A DNA stretch of 64,000 bases from Xanthomonas euroxanthea. GTDB lineage: Bacteria; Pseudomonadota; Gammaproteobacteria; Xanthomonadales; Xanthomonadaceae. This document shows, piece by piece, positions 28,311 through 37,223 of this stretch. The position numbers and the translations under genes were made by a program. The notes under the pieces are model-generated. The model did no database searches, had not been told where the DNA came from, and saw only the letters and a list, made by a program, of their open reading frames with translations. Position 1 is the first letter of the stretch. Every line of letters starts with the position of its first letter. The stretch spans positions 620,001 through 684,000 of the forward strand of contig NZ_UIHB01000005.1 in NCBI RefSeq assembly GCF_900476395.1. Reading direction: 5' to 3'.

Positions 28311-28790
28311 TCAGATCAGCGGCGCCGGGGTTGCGGGCAGCGCGACCGGAGCGGCCTTCTTCTTGCGAACGGCCGGCTTCTTCTTGGCGACCTTCTTCAC
28401 AGCAGGCTTCTTGGCGGCAGTCTTCTTGGTGGCGGACTTCTTGGTCGCCTTCTTGGCAACTGCCTTCTTCGCGGTCTTCTTCACTGCCTTCTTGGCGGTC
28501 TTCTTGACGGCCTTCTTGGCGGCGGTCTTCTTGATCGCCTTCTTTGCAGTCTTCTTCACTGCCTTCTTGGCGGCAGTCTTCTTGGTTGCCTTCTTTGCAG
28601 TCTTCTTCACTGCCTTCTTGGCGGTTGCCTTCTTTGCAGTCTTCTTGACGGCCTTCTTGGCAGCAGTCTTCTTCACTGCCTTCTTGGCGGTTGCCTTTTT
28701 GGCGACCTTCTTGACTGCCTTCTTGGCGGCAGTCTTCTTCACTGCCTTCTTGGCAGTGGGTTTCTTTTTCGCAGCTTTTGCAGTGGCCAT
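28311..28790 (-). CDS. Histone H1-like Lys/Ala-rich DNA-binding protein
   Basis: 159 aa made largely of imperfect repeats of [11 protein letters not shown] and [11 protein letters not shown]; Lys and Ala dominate, with no acidic residues apparent. The C-terminal 25 residues switch to [14 protein letters not shown]. Such proteins resemble the C-terminal tail of eukaryotic histone H1 and bacterial AlgP; they bind DNA without sequence preference. The repeat number is likely variable between strains because the DNA itself is a tandem array. The gene has its own terminator and a promoter at 29081-29109, giving a leader of nearly 290 nt. Confidence 0.92.
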   Translation of the reverse strand: MATAKAAKKKPTAKKAVKKTAAKKAVKKVAKKATAKKAVKKTAAKKAVKKTAKKATAKKAVKKTAKKATKKTAAKKAVKKTAKKAIKKTAAKKAVKKTAKKAVKKTAKKAVAKKATKKSATKKTAAKKPAVKKVAKKKPAVRKKKAAPVALPATPAPLI

Positions 28791-29080
28791 GTAATTGGCT
28801 CCTCGTCAGTGAACTATGGAGGTGAAACGCCCAGTTGAAGCAAACCCCGCAACGGCACGCCGTCGTCGGGAACCGTCCGCAGGTAATGCGCGACGGGACG
28901 GATACAGAAACACCCGCATCAGACAGCGACGCGGGTGCGTGATCGGAGCGACTGCTGCTTTCTTGGAGAGAAGCGGACCCAACTCCACCGTGGATAACGC
29001 TTTGGTGGACATCGGGAACAAGCGTGTCGGCTTGGTGTCGATTCTGCTCACTCTCTTTCGCAGCAACGTCTGCTGGGCGA

Positions 29081-29109
29081 AACCTAATCACGCTTTTTTT
29101 TACTGTCAA
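29081..29109 (-). promoter_or_regulatory. Sigma-70 promoter of the histone H1-like gene
   Basis: Minus strand: perfect -35 TTGACA (29104-29109), 17-bp spacer containing an A8 tract, -10 TAGGTT (29081-29086). Expected start near 29075, leaving a 5' leader of about 285 nt. Upstream A-tracts could act as an UP element. Confidence 0.7.
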
Positions 29110-29228
29110 CACTCTTTTGCATTTTTTTTTCGACAGCTGGTGGCGATGTGTCCTGTCGAGGTGGTCCCAAGACGCCGCGCGATGGCACGCGCAGCTGCCC
29201 TTCGCATGCAGTGGTGCAACGACGTTTT

Positions 29229-29262
29229 CAAAAAAGCACTTCTTTTGTGCTGTTTTTTTTTT
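29229..29262. terminator. Terminator-like hairpin with T10, bidirectional
   Basis: AAAAAAGCAC, loop TTCTTTT, GTGCT then G and ten T on the plus strand; on the minus strand the same stem is followed by TTTTTT. No annotated gene ends next to it, so the transcript it stops is unknown. Confidence 0.6.
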
Positions 29263-29745
29263 GCGAGGCAAACAAGCGCGATGCTCCCCACTGCACCGAC
29301 GTCGCGGCGCAGGCGTGGTCGCCGCAGCGTGCGCCGCCTGTCCGCCAGCTGAAAATTTTTTATCCGCCAACCTTGCTCAAGGCGTCGCACAAGCAGAAAT
29401 GCGCAAACTTCTTGCGCAGTTCTCGCCCCGTATGTGCATCGGCATGCGCTGCCAACGGCATGCGTTGCACACCGTGTCCGAGGTTGGATGCACGCGATGC
29501 GGCAACCGTTTTTCACCGGCTGCACGCCCTCTCCTCACGACTGGCTCACGCCAGAAATCCGACACCGCGACAGTCGCGTCGTGCTCGACGATGTGGCGTG
29601 CGCATGTTCCCGGCGAGGTCGTCGCTGTCGAACATCGACAAACACCTGGACTGCGATCGACGGCCGTCGCTGGCCGGTTGCACGCCGATCGGCAACGCGC
29701 ACGCCATCGCCAGGCGGGGACGGCGTGCTGCCACCGCCGCGCAGG

Positions 29746-29777
29746 CAAAAAAAATGGCCGCTCCAACGAGCGGCCAT
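29746..29777 (-). terminator. Intrinsic terminator of gcvH
   Basis: Minus strand: 10-bp perfect stem (ATGGCCGCTC with loop, complement) followed by eight T, 33 bp after the gcvH stop. Confidence 0.92.
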
Positions 29778-29809
29778 CCGGATTTTTTGGTGCGACGTGC
29801 GAAGCGAGG

Positions 29810-30205
29810 TCAGTGCGCGTCGTCTTCCAGCAGCTCGGCGTAGTCGTCCGGCGACAGCAGATCGTTGAGCTCTTCCTTGTCGTCGAGTTCGACCACGAAG
29901 ATCCAGCCATCGCCGTAGGCGTCCTCGTTGATGGTTTCCGGCTTGTCGGTGAGTGCGCTGTTGACCTCGACGACGGTACCGCTGACCGGGCTGTAGACGT
30001 CCGAGGCGGCCTTGACCGACTCCACCACCGCTGCGCCATTGCCGACCTGCACGGTGTCGCCGACGCCCGGCAGTTCGACGTAGACCAAGTCGCCCAGCAA
30101 GCCCTGCGCATGGTCGGAGATGCCGACGGTCACGCGGCCGCTGCTTTCGACGCGGGCCCACTCGTGGGATTTGAGGAACTTGAGGTCGCCAGGGATCTCG
30201 CTCAT
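29810..30205 (-). CDS. gcvH: Glycine cleavage system H protein
   Basis: 131 aa, the usual size. Lipoyl-carrying shuttle that passes the aminomethyl group from P to T protein. The lipoylated residue is Lys65 in the motif [13 protein letters not shown], preceded by the beta-hammerhead [21 protein letters not shown]. It lies downstream of gcvT on the same strand with a 144-bp gap, so a shared transcript or a separate promoter are both possible. gcvP is not in this window. Confidence 0.97.
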   Translation of the reverse strand: MSEIPGDLKFLKSHEWARVESSGRVTVGISDHAQGLLGDLVYVELPGVGDTVQVGNGAAVVESVKAASDVYSPVSGTVVEVNSALTDKPETINEDAYGDGWIFVVELDDKEELNDLLSPDDYAELLEDDAH

Positions 30206-30349
30206 GGGTGTGCTCCGGGGAAACTGATGGGTTGGGGACAGGTGGCTAGTTTAGACCGCACGACAACACAGGTGCACGCGCGTGCCGGCCGATTGGCGGC
30301 GATGGATGCTGCACGCTGCCGGACGTTGACCTGCCCGGCAGCGTTTGAC

Positions 30350-31459
30350 TCACTCGCCAAGGACGCCGGGCTGCGCCTGGCCGTCGCGCACGAACGGAAA
30401 CTTCACCGCGCGCAACGGCACCTGCTTGCCACGGATGTCCACGCGCAAGTCGTCGATGCTGCCGGCCGGCACGCGCGCGAATGCGATCGCCTTGCCGAGG
30501 GTGGGCGAGAACGTGCCGGACAGGATCTCGCCTTCGCCGCTGGCACTGAGCACGGTCTGGCCATGCCGCAGCACGCCCTTCTCATCCATCACCACACCGA
30601 TCAGCTGACGCGGTGCGCCCTGCGCCTTTTGCGACTCGAGCACGGCGCGACCGACGAAGTCGCGGCCTTCGTCCAGGGCGATCGTCCAGGCCAGCGCTGC
30701 CTCGTATGGACTGACCGTGTCGTCCATGTCCTGGCCGTAGAGATTCATGCCGGCTTCCAGGCGCAAGGTATCGCGCGCGCCCAGGCCGGCCGGCTTGACG
30801 CCCTGTGCAAGCAGGGCGTTCCAGAACCCCACCGCGGCCTCCTGCGGCAACACGATTTCGAAACCGTCTTCGCCGGTGTAGCCGGTACGCGCCAGGAACA
30901 GCTCCACGCCCTCGCGCGAGCGCGTCTGCAGCGCTGCGAAACGGCCGAGCTTGCTGGCCGCTGCGGTATCGGCCGGGTCCACCAGCGCGATGACCTTGGC
31001 GCGTGCGTTGGGGCCTTGCACGGCGATCATCGCAAAGTCGCCGCGCTCTTCCACACGCACCTCGAAGCGGGCAGCCTGCTCGCCGATCCACTGCATGTCC
31101 TTTTCGCGGGTGGCGGCGTTGACCACCAGGCGGAAGAAGTCCTCGCGCAGGAAGTAGACGATCAGATCGTCGATCACCCCGCCCTGCGGATTGAGCATGC
31201 ACGTGTACAGCGCCTTGCCGGAGACCTTGAGCTTGTCCACCGAATTGGCGAGCAGGTAGCGCAGGAACGCGCGCACGCGTGGACCGTGCAGGTCGACCAC
31301 GGTCATGTGGCTGACGTCGAACATGCCGGCATCGCGACGCACCTGGTGGTGCTCGTCCAGCTGCGAGCCGTAGTGGATCGGCATGTCCCAACCGCCGAAG
31401 TCGACCATCTTGGCGCCAAGCGCACGATGGGTGTCGTTGAGGATGGTCTTCTGGGTCAT
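30350..31459 (-). CDS. gcvT: Aminomethyltransferase, glycine cleavage T protein
   Basis: 369 aa. Transfers the methylene group from lipoyl-H protein to tetrahydrofolate and releases ammonia. Family landmarks: [39 protein letters not shown] at the N-terminus, [34 protein letters not shown] and [20 protein letters not shown] 31459 matches the family start; a GTG two codons upstream is in frame. No glycine riboswitch motif was seen in the roughly 320-bp leader. Confidence 0.96.
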   Translation of the reverse strand: MTQKTILNDTHRALGAKMVDFGGWDMPIHYGSQLDEHHQVRRDAGMFDVSHMTVVDLHGPRVRAFLRYLLANSVDKLKVSGKALYTCMLNPQGGVIDDLIVYFLREDFFRLVVNAATREKDMQWIGEQAARFEVRVEERGDFAMIAVQGPNARAKVIALVDPADTAAASKLGRFAALQTRSREGVELFLARTGYTGEDGFEIVLPQEAAVGFWNALLAQGVKPAGLGARDTLRLEAGMNLYGQDMDDTVSPYEAALAWTIALDEGRDFVGRAVLESQKAQGAPRQLIGVVMDEKGVLRHGQTVLSASGEGEILSGTFSPTLGKAIAFARVPAGSIDDLRVDIRGKQVPLRAVKFPFVRDGQAQPGVLGE

Positions 31460-31781
31460 GCGCACCGGTCCAAGGGAAAGAGGTCCATTATCGCCGCCCG
31501 GCCGCGCTTGGGGGAACGGCGCAGTACGCGGCAGTGCGCGGCCGCGCCCTGTCGGTTGGCCGTGGTGACCAACGCCTTGAACGCCCCCACCTATTGCGTG
31601 CGATGAAGCAGTTGTCCGCCTGCCCGCCTGTCCGTCGCGCGCGACCGTCGGCGTCTACGATCGCGGCCACGCAAGTGCCGCGGTGGCTCGCCACCCCGGG
31701 GCACCTGGTCTTCATTGCGTCCCACCGCACCGAGCAGGCAGCCGTGGTTTGCGCCGCGCAGACGCCGGCGCGCGTACGCGC
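31460..31781. other. Gap upstream of gcvT
   Basis: About 320 bp without a credible gene. A GATAAT (minus strand, near 31485) about 25 bp before gcvT could be its -10 box. Otherwise nothing recognised. Confidence 0.4.
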
Positions 31782-32117
31782 TCAGGCGCTGCGCGGCGAG
31801 AACATGATGATCGCCATGCCAAGCAGGCAGCAGGCGGCGCCCAGCAGATCCCAACGCGTCGGCGCCACTCCGTCCACCCACCACAGCCACAGCAGTGCGC
31901 TGGCGATATAGACCCCGCCATAGGCGGCGTACACCCGCCCGCTGGCATCGGGATGCAGGCTCAACAACCAGACGAAGATGGCCAGGCTCAATGCCGTCGG
32001 CAGCAACAACCAGATGCTGCCGCCTTTGCGCAGCCACAGATAAGGAAGGTAGCAACCGACCAGCTCGGCGACCGCGGTGGCGGCGAACAGCAGCAGCGTG
32101 CTCGGTGCGAAATTCAC
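31782..32117 (-). CDS. ynfA: YnfA/UPF0060-family membrane protein
   Basis: 111 aa, four membrane segments in the SMR-like size range. Conserved blocks [42 protein letters not shown] and the closing [17 protein letters not shown] identify UPF0060. Function not firmly known; SMR-like drug or cation efflux has been proposed for relatives. Its ATG (32117) overlaps the mazG stop (ATGA), so it is the last gene of nudE-cysQ-(gap)-mazG-ynfA. Confidence 0.93.
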   Translation of the reverse strand: MNFAPSTLLLFAATAVAELVGCYLPYLWLRKGGSIWLLLPTALSLAIFVWLLSLHPDASGRVYAAYGGVYIASALLWLWWVDGVAPTRWDLLGAACCLLGMAIIMFSPRSA

Positions 32118-33073
32118 GCGCGGCCTGACCTGTCCAGGCCCTGCGTGTCGACATCAGCCTGTTGCTGCGCCGAGAGGTCGGGTGCCCGATCGCTGCGCAC
32201 CGGCGTGGCAGTGACAGGCGTCGCGGCGCCCGGTTGGTCGGGAATGGATGGAGCGCTGCCTCGTTCGCCGCGCTTGACCTGTTGCCACAGCGCCTCCTGC
32301 TCGTGCAGCGATAGCGCGGCCAGCGCGGTGCCATCCGCCTGTGCCTGCGCCTCCATGGCGCGGAAGCGGCGCTCGAACTTGAGATTGGCATGCCGCAGCG
32401 CCGCTCCCACGTCGACCTTGGCATGGCGCGCCAGGTTGGCGCAGACGAACAACACATCGCCGAGTTCGTCTTCCAGCCGTGCCTGGTTGTCGGCGACCGC
32501 ACCACGGGCAAACTCCACGCGCAGCTCTTCGATTTCTTCCTGCAATTTTTCCAGCACCGGCGCCGGGCCAGGCCAATCGAAGCCGACCCGAGCCGCGCGC
32601 GATTGCAGCTTGGTGGAGCGCTGCCACTCCGGCAGGCCGCGTGCGATGCCGGCGAGTGCGGAGTCGTCCTGATGGCCCGCTGCGCGACGTTCGGCACGCT
32701 TGATCTGCTCCCAGTTGGCGCTCACCGCCTGCGCGTCGTCGGCGCGCTGCTCGGCGAAGACATGCGGATGGCGGCGCACCAGCTTGTCGCTGAGCGTGGC
32801 GACCACCTCGGCGAATCCGAATGCGCCCTGCTCGGCGGCCATCTGCGAATGGAAGACCACTTGCAGCAGCAGGTCGCCCAACTCGTCGCGCAGACCCGCA
32901 AGGTCGTTACGGTCGATGGCGTCGGCGACTTCGTAGGCTTCCTCGATGGTGTACGGGGCGATGCTGGCGAAGGTCTGCTCCACATCCCACGGGCAGCCAT
33001 GCTCAGAATCGCGCAGACGCGCCATCAGTTGCAGCAAGCGCTGGATGTCGCCGGTCGGCGGGGACTCAGACAT
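32114..33073 (-). CDS. mazG: Nucleoside triphosphate pyrophosphohydrolase MazG
   Basis: 319 aa. Two MazG domains: the first (about residues 12-115) has [34 protein letters not shown] and [14 protein letters not shown]; the second (about 165-260) has [13 protein letters not shown] and [18 protein letters not shown]. The EEXXE and EXXD metal sites are complete. Hydrolyses NTPs, including aberrant ones and relevant to (p)ppGpp control in E. coli. Compared with E. coli MazG (about 263 aa), the C-terminus carries some 50 extra low-complexity residues. ATG 33073 fits the family N-terminus. Confidence 0.94.
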   Translation of the reverse strand: MSESPPTGDIQRLLQLMARLRDSEHGCPWDVEQTFASIAPYTIEEAYEVADAIDRNDLAGLRDELGDLLLQVVFHSQMAAEQGAFGFAEVVATLSDKLVRRHPHVFAEQRADDAQAVSANWEQIKRAERRAAGHQDDSALAGIARGLPEWQRSTKLQSRAARVGFDWPGPAPVLEKLQEEIEELRVEFARGAVADNQARLEDELGDVLFVCANLARHAKVDVGAALRHANLKFERRFRAMEAQAQADGTALAALSLHEQEALWQQVKRGERGSAPSIPDQPGAATPVTATPVRSDRAPDLSAQQQADVDTQGLDRSGRA

Positions 33074-33247
33074 GGTGTCTTCCTGATAGGTGTGGTGCAG
33101 CTGAGTGGCGTGCCAAGGCGATGCCGCCGGCACGTGCCGTAGCAGCTGATGGCAGGCGATGGGGAAGCACTGCGCCGGACATGGCGGCGTCGGCACTACG
33201 CGCCGCCACCGGAGCCATCCGGCGAGCGCGCAGGCCGCCAGCGCTGC

Positions 33248-34048
33248 TCACACCAGCCAGCTGCGCCACGGCAGATTGGGATCGCCCAGCGCGATGAAAT
33301 CGCCATTGAGCAAGGTGTCGCGGCGGTTGTAACGGAACGGTTTGCCGGTGCCGCCGGCCAGCAGCACACCGCCGGCGGCATGCAGCACGCACTGGCCGGC
33401 CGCGGTGTCCCACTCGGAGGTGGGGCCGAAGCGCGGATACACGTCCAGGTCGCCCTCGGCGATGCGGCAGAACTTCAACGACGACCCTTGCGCGACCACG
33501 TCGATCTGGCCCATGCGCTCCAGCGCGGCGGCGGTGCGCGCGTCGCGATGCGAGCGACTGGCGGCGACCCGCAGCGGCGTGGCCGCCGGCGTGCGCGTAT
33601 GCAGCATCTCGTCGCGATCGCCATCGCGGCGGTAGGCATTCTCGCCCCGGGCGGCATACCAGACCCGGCCATCGACCGGCGCCTGCACCACGCCGAGCAC
33701 CGGCGCACCCATGTGGATCAGTGCGATGTTGACGCTGAACTCGCCGTTGCGCTTGACGAACTCGCGGGTACCGTCGAGCGGATCGACCAGCCAGTAGCTG
33801 GTCCAGAACTGCCGGTCTTCCCAGGCCACGTGCGCGGATTCCTCCGACAGCACCGGCACATCCGGGGTGACCCGGCGCAAGCCGTCAACGATGACACGAT
33901 TGGCGGCCAGGTCGGCCTGGGTCAACGGGCTGGCGTCGTCCTTGAGCTCCACCGCGAAATCCTGCGCATAGACATCCATGATCGCCGCCCCCGCCTCGCG
34001 GGCAATGGCGATCACGGTTTCGCGCAGTTCCATCGGGATGCGGATCAT
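33248..34048 (-). CDS. cysQ: 3'(2'),5'-bisphosphate nucleotidase CysQ
   Basis: 266 aa, inositol-monophosphatase fold. Converts PAP (and PAPS) to AMP, clearing a by-product of sulfate assimilation. Metal site motifs: LSEESAHV, DPLDGTREFVKRNGEFSVNIAL and WDTAAGQCVLHAAGGVLL. ATG 34048 overlaps the nudE stop (ATGA). It is followed by a 174-bp gap before mazG, in which no hairpin terminator was seen. Confidence 0.94.
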   Translation of the reverse strand: MIRIPMELRETVIAIAREAGAAIMDVYAQDFAVELKDDASPLTQADLAANRVIVDGLRRVTPDVPVLSEESAHVAWEDRQFWTSYWLVDPLDGTREFVKRNGEFSVNIALIHMGAPVLGVVQAPVDGRVWYAARGENAYRRDGDRDEMLHTRTPAATPLRVAASRSHRDARTAAALERMGQIDVVAQGSSLKFCRIAEGDLDVYPRFGPTSEWDTAAGQCVLHAAGGVLLAGGTGKPFRYNRRDTLLNGDFIALGDPNLPWRSWLV

Positions 34049-34593
34049 GGATTGCGCTCCAGCCACTCGCGCGCAATGAACAAGGCGGCCAGCGAACGGC
34101 CTTCGGAAAAATCGTCGCGCAGCATCAAGTCGTCCAGACGGGCGATCGGCCAGGGCACCACTTCCATCTCTTCCGGCTCGTCGCCGACCAGGCGCTCGGG
34201 ATAGAGGTCGCGCGCCAGCACCAACCAGGATTGGTGACTCATATAAGTAGGAGCGAGCGTCATTGCGCGCAACACCTGCACCTGGCGCGCGCCGTAGCCG
34301 GCTTCTTCCTTGAGTTCGCGGTCGGCGGCCTGCTCCGGCGTTTCGCCGGCATCGATGCGGCCCTTGACCAGGCCCAGCTCGTAGCGATGCACGCCGGCGG
34401 CGTACTCGCGCACCAGCAACACGGTCTGCGCATCCAGCATCGGCACCACCACCACCGCGCCATGGCCCTGGCTGAGTTGACGCTCGTAGAGGCGACGCTC
34501 GCCGTTGGAAAACTCCAGATCCAGCTGCTGGCGACGGAACGGCCCGTCACCCAGATCGGTGATCTTGTGGATGGTCGGCAGGCGCGGGCTCAT
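34045..34593 (-). CDS. nudE: ADP-compounds Nudix hydrolase NudE
   Basis: 182 aa. Hydrolyses ADP-ribose, NADH, Ap3A-type compounds. A perfect Nudix box is present: GRIDAGETPEQAADRELKEEAGY (G-x5-E-x7-REUxEExGU). C-terminal APTYMSHQSWLVLARDLYPERLVGDEPEEMEVVPWP is typical of NudE. ATG 34593 is the family start (MSPRLPTIHKITD). It is coupled to cysQ, and its start is only 41 bp from the divergent bioA start. Confidence 0.93.
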   Translation of the reverse strand: MSPRLPTIHKITDLGDGPFRRQQLDLEFSNGERRLYERQLSQGHGAVVVVPMLDAQTVLLVREYAAGVHRYELGLVKGRIDAGETPEQAADRELKEEAGYGARQVQVLRAMTLAPTYMSHQSWLVLARDLYPERLVGDEPEEMEVVPWPIARLDDLMLRDDFSEGRSLAALFIAREWLERNP

Positions 34594-34622
34594 GCGCAGC
34601 ACGCAGCGGCGGAGCCGACCGA

Positions 34623-34628
34623 TAGAAT
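34623..34628 (+). promoter_or_regulatory. bioA: -10 element of bioA, start codon at the expected +1
   Basis: TAGAAT ends 6 bp before the bioA ATG (34635), so transcription would begin at the start codon itself. The 41-bp gap to nudE leaves little room for a leader. No clear -35 is visible. Confidence 0.45.
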
Positions 34629-34634
34629 AGGCGT

Positions 34635-36053
34635 ATGCATCGACATGTTCATGAACCCGAAATCCTAGCAGACCCGGCAGCCTCCCAAGCTGACGAACAT
34701 TGGCGACAACGCGATCTTCAGGTGCTGTGGCACCCCTGCACGCAGATGCGCGAACACCCGCACACACTGCCACTGGTGCCGATCGCGCGTGGCGATGGTG
34801 CGTGGCTGATCGGCCACGACGGTCGCCACTACCTGGACGCGGTCAGCAGTTGGTGGACCAACCTGTTCGGCCATAGCGAGCCGCGCATCGGCGCGGCCAT
34901 CGCGCGCCAGGCTGGCGAACTGGAGCAGGTGATGCTGGCCGGCTTCACCCATGCGCCCGCCGTGCAGCTGGCCGAGCGCCTGCTGGCGATCGCGCCGCGC
35001 CAGGCCGGCCGCGCGCCGTTGTCCAAGGTGTTCTATGCCGACAACGGCTCGGCCGGCGTGGAAGTGGCCTTGAAGATGGCCTTCCATTATTTCCACAACC
35101 GCGGCGAGCATCGCCGCACGCGTTTCGTCGCGCTGGAAAACGGCTACCACGGCGAGACCATCGGCGCGCTGTCGGTCGGCGACATTCCGTTGTATCGGCG
35201 CGTGTATGCGCCGTTGCTGCTGGAGTCGATCTTTGCGCCCTCGCCCGATGCCTACCTGGCCGAGCCTGGACAGAGCGCGGAGGACTACGCACTGCAGGCG
35301 GCCGACGCGCTGCAGGCGGTGTTCGAACGATCGCCCGGGGAAATCTGCGCACTGATCTTGGAGCCGCGCGTGCAGTGCGCAGGCGGCATGCGCATGTATC
35401 ACCCGGCCTACCTGCGCCGTGCGCGCGAACTGTGCGATGCGCATGGCGCGTTCCTGATCGCCGACGAGATCGCCACCGGCTTCGGCCGCACCGGCAGCCT
35501 GTTCGCCTGCGAACAGGCCGGAATCATGCCCGACCTGTTGTGCCTGTCCAAGGGGCTGACCGGCGGATTCCTGCCGTTGTCGGCGGTACTGGCCACGCAG
35601 CAGTTGTACGACGCATTCCTGGACGACTCGCGCGAGCGTGCGTTCCTGCATTCGCATAGCTACACCGGCAATCCGCTGGCGTGCGCGGCCGCGTTGGCGA
35701 CCCTGCAGATCTTTGCAGACGACGACGTGATTGCACGCAACCAGCGCACCGCCGCGCACATGAGCGCGCTTGCGGCGCAGATCGGCGAACACCCCGCGGT
35801 GGCGGACGTGCGCCAGGCCGGCATGATCGTGGCCTTCGAACTCACGCAGGGCGGCGACAAGCGCACGCCGTTCCCGTCTGCGGCACGGGTAGGCCTGAAG
35901 GCCTATCGCGCCGCACTGGACAAGGGCGTGGTGCTGCGCCCACTCGGCGACGTGCTGTACTGGATGCCGCCGTACTGCGTGGACGACGCGCAACTTGCGC
36001 TGTTGGCGGCGACCACCCGCCACGCCATCGAGGAGGCCGTTGCATGCGCCTGA
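34635..36053 (+). CDS. bioA: Adenosylmethionine-8-amino-7-oxononanoate aminotransferase
   Basis: 472 aa. PLP aminotransferase of biotin synthesis that uses S-adenosylmethionine as amino donor to make DAPA. Class III landmarks: LWHPCTQM (BioA-specific Trp and Tyr/Met region), [79 protein letters not shown] with the PLP lysine Lys306, and [19 protein letters not shown]. About 40 residues longer than E. coli BioA, mainly at the N-terminus. The last codons overlap rsmE. Confidence 0.95.
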   Translation: MHRHVHEPEILADPAASQADEHWRQRDLQVLWHPCTQMREHPHTLPLVPIARGDGAWLIGHDGRHYLDAVSSWWTNLFGHSEPRIGAAIARQAGELEQVMLAGFTHAPAVQLAERLLAIAPRQAGRAPLSKVFYADNGSAGVEVALKMAFHYFHNRGEHRRTRFVALENGYHGETIGALSVGDIPLYRRVYAPLLLESIFAPSPDAYLAEPGQSAEDYALQAADALQAVFERSPGEICALILEPRVQCAGGMRMYHPAYLRRARELCDAHGAFLIADEIATGFGRTGSLFACEQAGIMPDLLCLSKGLTGGFLPLSAVLATQQLYDAFLDDSRERAFLHSHSYTGNPLACAAALATLQIFADDDVIARNQRTAAHMSALAAQIGEHPAVADVRQAGMIVAFELTQGGDKRTPFPSAARVGLKAYRAALDKGVVLRPLGDVLYWMPPYCVDDAQLALLAATTRHAIEEAVACA

Positions 36054-36778
36054 CCCGTTCCCATGTGGCACTGCCGCTGCACTGCGACCAGGAGCTGACG
36101 CTGCCGGAAGCCTCGGCCAATCACCTGCTGCGCGTGCTGCGGCTGCGCGAGGGCGATGCCTGCGTCCTGTTCAACGGCGACGGCAGCGACTACCACGCAC
36201 GCATCACCCTGGCCGGCAAACGCGAGGCGCGCGCAGTGGTGGACCGGGTCGAGCCGCTGTGCAACGAATCGCCGTTGTCGATCACCCTGATCCAGGGCAT
36301 CGCGCGCGGCGAGAAGATGGACCTGATCCTGCAGAAGGCCACCGAGCTGGGGGTGACGGCGGTGGTACCGGTCAACGCCGAGCGCACCGAGGTCAAGCTG
36401 GACCCGGCGCGCATGGAAAAACGCCTGGCGCATTGGCGCAGCGTGGTGGTGTCGGCCTGCGAACAATCCGGGCGTGCACGCGTTCCCACGATCGCGGCGC
36501 CGCACGGCCTGCAGGAGGCGGCCCGAGCCAGCGACCCGCAGGCGCTACGGCTGACGCTGGACCCGCACGGCGAGCATCGCCTGGGCAGCCTGGCGCTGGG
36601 CGCGCAACCGCATGTGATCGTGGCGATCGGCCCGGAAGGCGGCTGGTCGCCGCGCGATCGCACGACCCTCGCCGAGGCCGGTTTCAGCGGCCTGCAACTG
36701 GGACCGCGCATCTTGCGCACCGAAACGGCGGGGCTGGCGGCGATTGCGGCGCTGCAGTCGCGGTTCGGGGATCTATAG
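36044..36778 (+). CDS. rsmE: 16S rRNA (uracil-1498-N3)-methyltransferase
   Basis: 244 aa, SPOUT-class enzyme with an N-terminal PUA-like domain. Landmarks: SANHLLRVLRLREGDACVLFNGDG, GEKMDLILQKATELGVTAVVPV, SACEQSGRARVP and the C-terminal knot IGPEGGWSPRD...LGPRILRTETAGLAAI, where SAM binds. ATG 36044 has a good Shine-Dalgarno (GAGGAGG) within bioA and overlaps its stop by 10 bp, so the two are probably co-translated. Confidence 0.95.
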   Translation: MRLTRSHVALPLHCDQELTLPEASANHLLRVLRLREGDACVLFNGDGSDYHARITLAGKREARAVVDRVEPLCNESPLSITLIQGIARGEKMDLILQKATELGVTAVVPVNAERTEVKLDPARMEKRLAHWRSVVVSACEQSGRARVPTIAAPHGLQEAARASDPQALRLTLDPHGEHRLGSLALGAQPHVIVAIGPEGGWSPRDRTTLAEAGFSGLQLGPRILRTETAGLAAIAALQSRFGDL

Positions 36779-36790
36779 CGCGGTGTCGTC

Positions 36791-36858
36791 GTAGGAGCGC
36801 ACCCGGGCGCGACCGGGCGTTATCGGGCACGCTTCGTCGCGCCCGGGTGCGCTCCTAC
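36791..36858. repeat. REP element, GTAGGAGCG type, array copy 1
   Basis: Terminal inverted repeat GTAGGAGCGCACCCGGGCG and its perfect complement, enclosing a shorter CGGGCGTTATCGGGCACGCT loop. Part of a tandem array with unit about 162 bp. Confidence 0.88.
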
Positions 36859-36952
36859 GGGAATGCGGAGTCGATCGACATTGCCGCCTCCACTGCGTGC
36901 TTGTCTTGAAGGCCCCGTCCACCGCGTGCCGGTCCGGTCACCCCGTTGACTC

Positions 36953-37000
36953 GTAGGAGCGCACCCGGGCGCGACCGGGCGTTATCGGGTGCGCTTCTAC
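36953..37000. repeat. REP element, array copy 2, internally deleted
   Basis: Starts like copy 1 but lacks about 20 bp of the right half of the hairpin (jumps from GTTATCGGG to TGCGCTTCTAC) and has a mutated end (GCTTCTAC). Confidence 0.85.
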
Positions 37001-37093
37001 GGGAATGCGGAGTCTATCGACATTGCCGCCTCCACTGCGTGCTTGTCTTGAAGGCCCGTCCACCGCGTGCCGGTCCGGCACCCCCGTTGACTC

Positions 37094-37161
37094 GTAGGAG
37101 CGCACCTGGGCGCGACGGGGCGTTATCGGGCACGCTTCGTCGCGCCCGGGTGCGCTCCTAC
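37094..37161. repeat. REP element, array copy 3
   Basis: Full-length like copy 1 with two small changes (ACCTGGG, GACGGGG). Flanking spacer (GGGAATGCGG...GTGCTTGTCTTGAAGGCC...CCGTTGACTC) is shared between array units. Confidence 0.88.
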
Positions 37162-37223
37162 GGGAATGCGGGGTTGATCGGTTTGGTGCAGCCAGACGGC
37201 TGCACCTGGAGCTGCGCGGGCGC

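Larger units (their letters stand above)
28791..29745. other. Gene-free region: long leader of the histone-like gene and A/T-tract DNA
   Basis: About 950 bp with no credible gene. The part up to 29080 would be the 5' leader of the histone-like gene. The part 29090-29265 is unusually rich in runs of T on the plus strand for this genome and includes a terminator-like hairpin. The remainder (29265-29745) shows no recognised feature. Confidence 0.55.

Noticed and set aside
28288..29370. 360-codon frame reading the Lys/Ala repeat region in a second phase
   Set aside because: Produces an artificial Glu/Gly/Cys-rich repeat; the KKTAAKKA frame with its own promoter and terminator is the real gene.
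29024..31606. 860-codon frame on the plus strand across gcvH and gcvT
   Set aside because: Crosses the gcvH terminator and two certain genes; no recognisable domains.
31460..31781. Glycine riboswitch ahead of gcvT
   Set aside because: No conserved glycine-aptamer core was found in the leader.
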